Assembly (NCBI GenBank): GCA_964424125.1
Contig: CAYRHS010000141.1
Coordinates: 1-8,476, forward strand
Length of the DNA: 8,476 nt
Reading direction: 5' to 3'
DNA from: CAYRHS01 sp964424125
Lineage (GTDB): Bacteria > Actinomycetota > Acidimicrobiia > IMCC26256 > JAOSJL01
Below the pieces are notes generated by a model, which did not search any database, had not been told where the DNA came from, and was given only the letters and a program-made list of their open reading frames with translations. Below, piece by piece: positions 6,290-8,476 of the stretch (position 1 is its first letter; each line of letters begins with the position of its first letter). The position numbers were made by a program, and so were the translations under genes.

Positions 6290-6970
6290 GGAATCCGCCA
6301 CCGCGAGCTCCACCGGTTCGCCGGGATCGATTCCACCGCGGTATTCGATCTCCGCCGACGTCGGGAGTGCGTCGAGCCGGCGACGGGCGAGCTCGTCTTC
6401 GACCGCGTCCCAGTAGACGGCGTTGTTGAGGTGACCGACGACGTCGAAGTCCGAGACACGCGTCGGCCATCGCCTCCGGTCCGCATCGGCAGGAGCGTCC
6501 TCGTGGCGGAGGCGGGCGCGGATCCGTCGCCCGCCGGCGGCCGGGCTCCAATGGGCGTGGAAGAGGGGCGGCAGCCGCAGTGGTCGCCCGCTGCTGATGC
6601 TGACGAACACCCAGAGCGCGACGGCGTCGATCACCGCTCCTGCGTCCCCGACGATCCGGGTCCGGCGCTCCGCCCAGCTGGGACCTTCACCCGAGCAGAA
6701 CGTGGTCAGCTCGACCTCTTCCCCGAGGCGAAGCGTGCCGCGGGACCTGAGTGCAGTACGACGCACGATCCACGCCGTGCCGCGGGTGTCCTCCGGTCGG
6801 GCCACGTCGGCGAGGTCGTCGGCGGCGACGTCCTGGAGGTACCGGGCGAGAGCGTCGAGGCGGACCCGCCCGCCGATCGTCACGTCACCGAGCCCGACCC
6901 GTCGCCGCGCGCGGAACGTACGCCCGTCCTCCGGCACCTCCACGAACTCCGCGGCCCCCGCGACGGTCAC
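6221..6970 (-). CDS. Acyl-ACP thioesterase-like protein (double hotdog)
   Basis: A protein of 249 residues resembling the FatA/FatB-type acyl-ACP thioesterase family, which hydrolyses acyl thioesters to free fatty acids. The N-terminal hotdog shows RVRLDALARYLQDVAADDLA (35-54), TAWIVRR (65-71) and FCSGEGPSWAERRT (91-104). The second hotdog shows SDFDVVGHLNNAVYWDAVED (173-192) and IEYRGG (208-213). The block D-V-x-x-H-x-N-N aligns with plant DVNQHVNN, but the catalytic Asn position is Val178, and the Glu-Cys after EYR is replaced by Gly-Ile. Asp176 and His180 remain. Start: GTG 6970 overlaps the aat stop as GTGA, with GGGAG just upstream, pointing to translational coupling; GTG 6979 is an in-frame alternative. 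The stop lies 69 bp inside the convergent MMPL gene; the overlapped residues still look family-like (FALWHVVAGDVRASA). Fold class is fairly sure, substrate (ACP or CoA) is not. Confidence 0.87.
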   Translation of the reverse strand: MTVAGAAEFVEVPEDGRTFRARRRVGLGDVTIGGRVRLDALARYLQDVAADDLADVARPEDTRGTAWIVRRTALRSRGTLRLGEEVELTTFCSGEGPSWAERRTRIVGDAGAVIDAVALWVFVSISSGRPLRLPPLFHAHWSPAAGGRRIRARLRHEDAPADADRRRWPTRVSDFDVVGHLNNAVYWDAVEDELARRRLDALPTSAEIEYRGGIDPGEPVELAVADSSDGFALWHVVAGDVRASARVAR

Positions 6971-7698
6971 CGCTCCCACTGCTCCGAAGCGAGGAACGCC
7001 GCGGGGAGCGACCGCGCGAGCGCGACTTCGAGCAGCTCGAGGTAGCGACTGCGAGCGATCTCGACCGCTCCGAGCGACGCGAGATGCGCAGTGCGCCACT
7101 GCACGTCGAGCAGCGCGTCGTCGTCGCCACGGAGGAGCTGGACGAGATGCACGAGCGCGACCTTCGAAGCGTCACGTTGCCGGTGGAACATGGACTCGCC
7201 CGCGAAGAGGCGACCGACCGCGACACCGTACAGGCCGCCTGCGAGGTCGCCATCGGCGGACCACACCTCCACCGAGTGCGCCCAACCGAGCCGGTGGAGC
7301 CGCTCGTACGCCGTGATGAAGGAGTCGTCGATCCAACCGTGCGGTCGTCCCGGATCCGCGCACGCGCGGATGACTTCGCCGAAGGCCCGGTCAAGGGTCG
7401 CCCCGTACCGACGCAGCGAGCGTCGCAGGGAACGCGACACGCGCAACCCTCCCAGCGGGATCACCGCGCGCGGGTCGGGAGACCACCAGGCGATCGGGCC
7501 GTGCCGCGCGACGCGCATCGGGAAGATCCCGCCCCGATAGGCCGCGAGCAGCGTTCCGGGCTCGAGGTCCGCGCCGAGACCGACCACGCCGAGCTCGTCC
7601 GCGGTCTCTGCGGGCGGGAATGCCCAGGCGGTCGCGGGCGGCTCGATCGGTGGCTCCGGAGACCTCGCCGCGTGATCAGCGGTTGACGAGGAGCTCAC
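6967..7698 (-). CDS. aat: Leucyl/phenylalanyl-tRNA--protein transferase
   Basis: This cytoplasmic enzyme moves Leu or Phe from aminoacyl-tRNA onto N-terminal Arg or Lys of proteins, marking them for ClpS/ClpAP-type degradation in the bacterial N-degron pathway. The 243-residue product carries the family signatures in order: GLGADLEPGTLLAAYRGGIF (40-59), AWWSPDPRAVIP (70-81), HGWIDDSFITAYERLHRLGW (120-139), GLYGVAVGRLFAGESMFH (155-172), DASKVALVHLV (176-186) and DVQWRTAHLASLGA (198-211). Glu168, Asp198 and Gln200 correspond to the E. coli active-site residues Glu156, Asp186 and Gln188. Start is uncertain: GTG 7698 is the only usual start codon before residue 38, overlaps the upstream acyl-CoA dehydrogenase by 23 bp and lacks a clear Shine-Dalgarno. 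It overlaps the thioesterase start by 4 bp, so the three genes look like one transcript. No clp gene is in the window. Confidence 0.94.
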   Translation of the reverse strand: MSSSSTADHAARSPEPPIEPPATAWAFPPAETADELGVVGLGADLEPGTLLAAYRGGIFPMRVARHGPIAWWSPDPRAVIPLGGLRVSRSLRRSLRRYGATLDRAFGEVIRACADPGRPHGWIDDSFITAYERLHRLGWAHSVEVWSADGDLAGGLYGVAVGRLFAGESMFHRQRDASKVALVHLVQLLRGDDDALLDVQWRTAHLASLGAVEIARSRYLELLEVALARSLPAAFLASEQWER

Positions 7699-8476
7699 GG
7701 AACGGCGTGTCGCGATCGGGACCCGGCTCCCTCGGGAGCCCCAACACCCGCTCGCCCACGATGTTGCGCTGGATCTCGTCGCTGCCGCCGTAGATCGAGA
7801 CCGCGGGACTCCACAACGCACCCTCCTGGACGAGACCGTTCCCGGGAGTCTCGCGACCCATGAGCATCGCGTCGGCACGGAGCACCGCGAGCCCGACCTC
7901 GCGCGTCGCGCGCGTCACCTGGCTCATCAGCAGCTTGGCCAGGTTGGGCGCACCCGGGACCTCCCGCCCAACGGCGCGCGTCGCCTTCGCACGCATCGCC
8001 GACAGCCGGCCGACCTCGTTCAGGATGTGCAGCTGGGCGAGCTGCTGGCGCAGCACGGGCTCGTCGCTGCGGCCGAGCTCCCGGGCCAGGTCGACGAGCG
8101 GCAGGACCCCTCGGCCCGCGACCGCGGTCCCGCCGCGCGGCCGCCGGTGCGCCAGGTCACCGGCGCGACGTTCGAGCATTCCCGCCTTGCCACCGGGCAT
8201 CGCTCCCCCCGCGCCGCCCGATCCCCCCGAGCCGAGCCCGGCGCGTTCGGCCGCGAGCGTGGTGTTCGCGACCCGCCAACCGTCGCCGACGTCGCCGATG
8301 CGAGCGGAGTCGGGAACCCGGGCGCCGTCGAGGAACACCTCGTTGAACAGCGAGCGACCAGTCATCTCCCGCAGCGGCCGTACGTCGATCCCGGGCTGGT
8401 CCATCTCGATCGCGAAGTACGTGATGCCGCGATGCTTCGGCGCGTCGGGGTCGGTGCGCGCGATCAGCATGCCCAG
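7676..8476 (-). CDS. Acyl-CoA dehydrogenase (FadE-like), C-terminal part
   Basis: The last 266 residues of an FAD-dependent acyl-CoA dehydrogenase; the frame is open at the right edge (8476), so the N-terminal alpha domain is outside. It begins in the middle beta domain (MLIARTDPDAPKHRGITYFA, 3-22), continues through PLREMTGRSLFNEVFLDGAR (34-53) and GWRVANTTLAAERAG (66-80), then a Gly-rich, low-complexity insert (81-97) and a variable Arg/Gly stretch. The C-terminal helical domain ends with IYGGSDEIQRNIVGERVLG (228-246) followed by LPREP. The blocks match mycobacterial FadE proteins from memory. Where medium-chain enzymes have YEG with the catalytic Glu, this protein has YGG. It would therefore need a base elsewhere or a partner subunit, as in mycobacterial heterotetrameric FadE pairs. 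It is the most upstream visible gene of the operon with aat and the thioesterase. Confidence 0.93.
   Translation of the reverse strand: MGMLIARTDPDAPKHRGITYFAIEMDQPGIDVRPLREMTGRSLFNEVFLDGARVPDSARIGDVGDGWRVANTTLAAERAGLGSGGSGGAGGAMPGGKAGMLERRAGDLAHRRPRGGTAVAGRGVLPLVDLARELGRSDEPVLRQQLAQLHILNEVGRLSAMRAKATRAVGREVPGAPNLAKLLMSQVTRATREVGLAVLRADAMLMGRETPGNGLVQEGALWSPAVSIYGGSDEIQRNIVGERVLGLPREPGPDRDTPFRELLVNR

Noticed and set aside
6971..7099. Upstream extension of the thioesterase frame
   Set aside because: It lies wholly inside aat, is Arg/Ser/Ala-rich and lacks motifs; the GTGA junction gives a better start.
8226..8476. Possible frameshift in the Gly-rich part of the acyl-CoA dehydrogenase
   Set aside because: The frame continues cleanly into conserved C-terminal motifs, and related FadE proteins also carry a Gly-rich variable insert at this point.

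Overview
The window is very GC-rich, densely packed DNA from a high-GC actinobacterium. A lipid-metabolising lineage is likely: mycobacteria-like, or an uncultured Acidimicrobiia/Actinomycetia member. The reasons are a FadA3-like thiolase, an Rv3520c-like F420-dependent luciferase-family oxidoreductase, an MmpL-type RND transporter and a mycobacterial-style FadE, all resembling mycobacterial counterparts from memory. The exact taxon cannot be fixed from this sequence. There are eight protein genes, two of them cut by the window edges, and no intergenic gap longer than 131 bp. I saw no RNA genes, insertion sequences, CRISPR arrays or phage genes.

Layout, left to right. Positions 1-557 (+) hold the 3' part of a short-chain dehydrogenase. 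It converges on a full FadA3-like acetyl-CoA acyltransferase (568-1779, -). Divergent from the thiolase is an unusual Xre-type helix-turn-helix protein (1871-2851, +) with an internal hydrophobic segment, a Pro/acidic tail and a duplicated 20-residue C-terminal peptide. That gene ends 4 nt from a convergent LLM-class F420-dependent oxidoreductase (2856-3896, -). A 131-bp divergent spacer with two inverted repeats separates the LLM gene from a complete MMPL/RND transporter (4028-6289, +). The transporter overlaps by 69 bp, tail to tail, the last gene of a minus-strand operon. Read 5'->3', that operon is acyl-CoA dehydrogenase (8476-7676, 5' end outside), aat (7698-6967) and acyl-ACP thioesterase-like protein (6970-6221), with overlaps of 23 and 4 bp.

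Functionally, most genes belong to acyl-CoA or acyl chain chemistry: acyl-CoA dehydrogenase (oxidation), SDR (hydroxyacyl/keto step), thiolase (C-C cleavage), thioesterase (acyl release) and MMPL (lipid or hydrophobic export). The LLM flavoprotein belongs to a family often seen near sterol or fatty acid catabolism genes. The outliers are aat, an N-degron pathway enzyme embedded in the fatty-acid operon, and the HTH protein, whose function I do not recognise and which is the most novel-looking gene here.

Most of the window looks like ordinary chromosomal lipid metabolism. I did not find a clear previously undescribed multi-gene system. The best second-look items are the HTH protein with its repeated tail, the apparently altered catalytic residues of the thioesterase and the acyl-CoA dehydrogenase, and the palindrome that contains the MMPL ribosome binding site.
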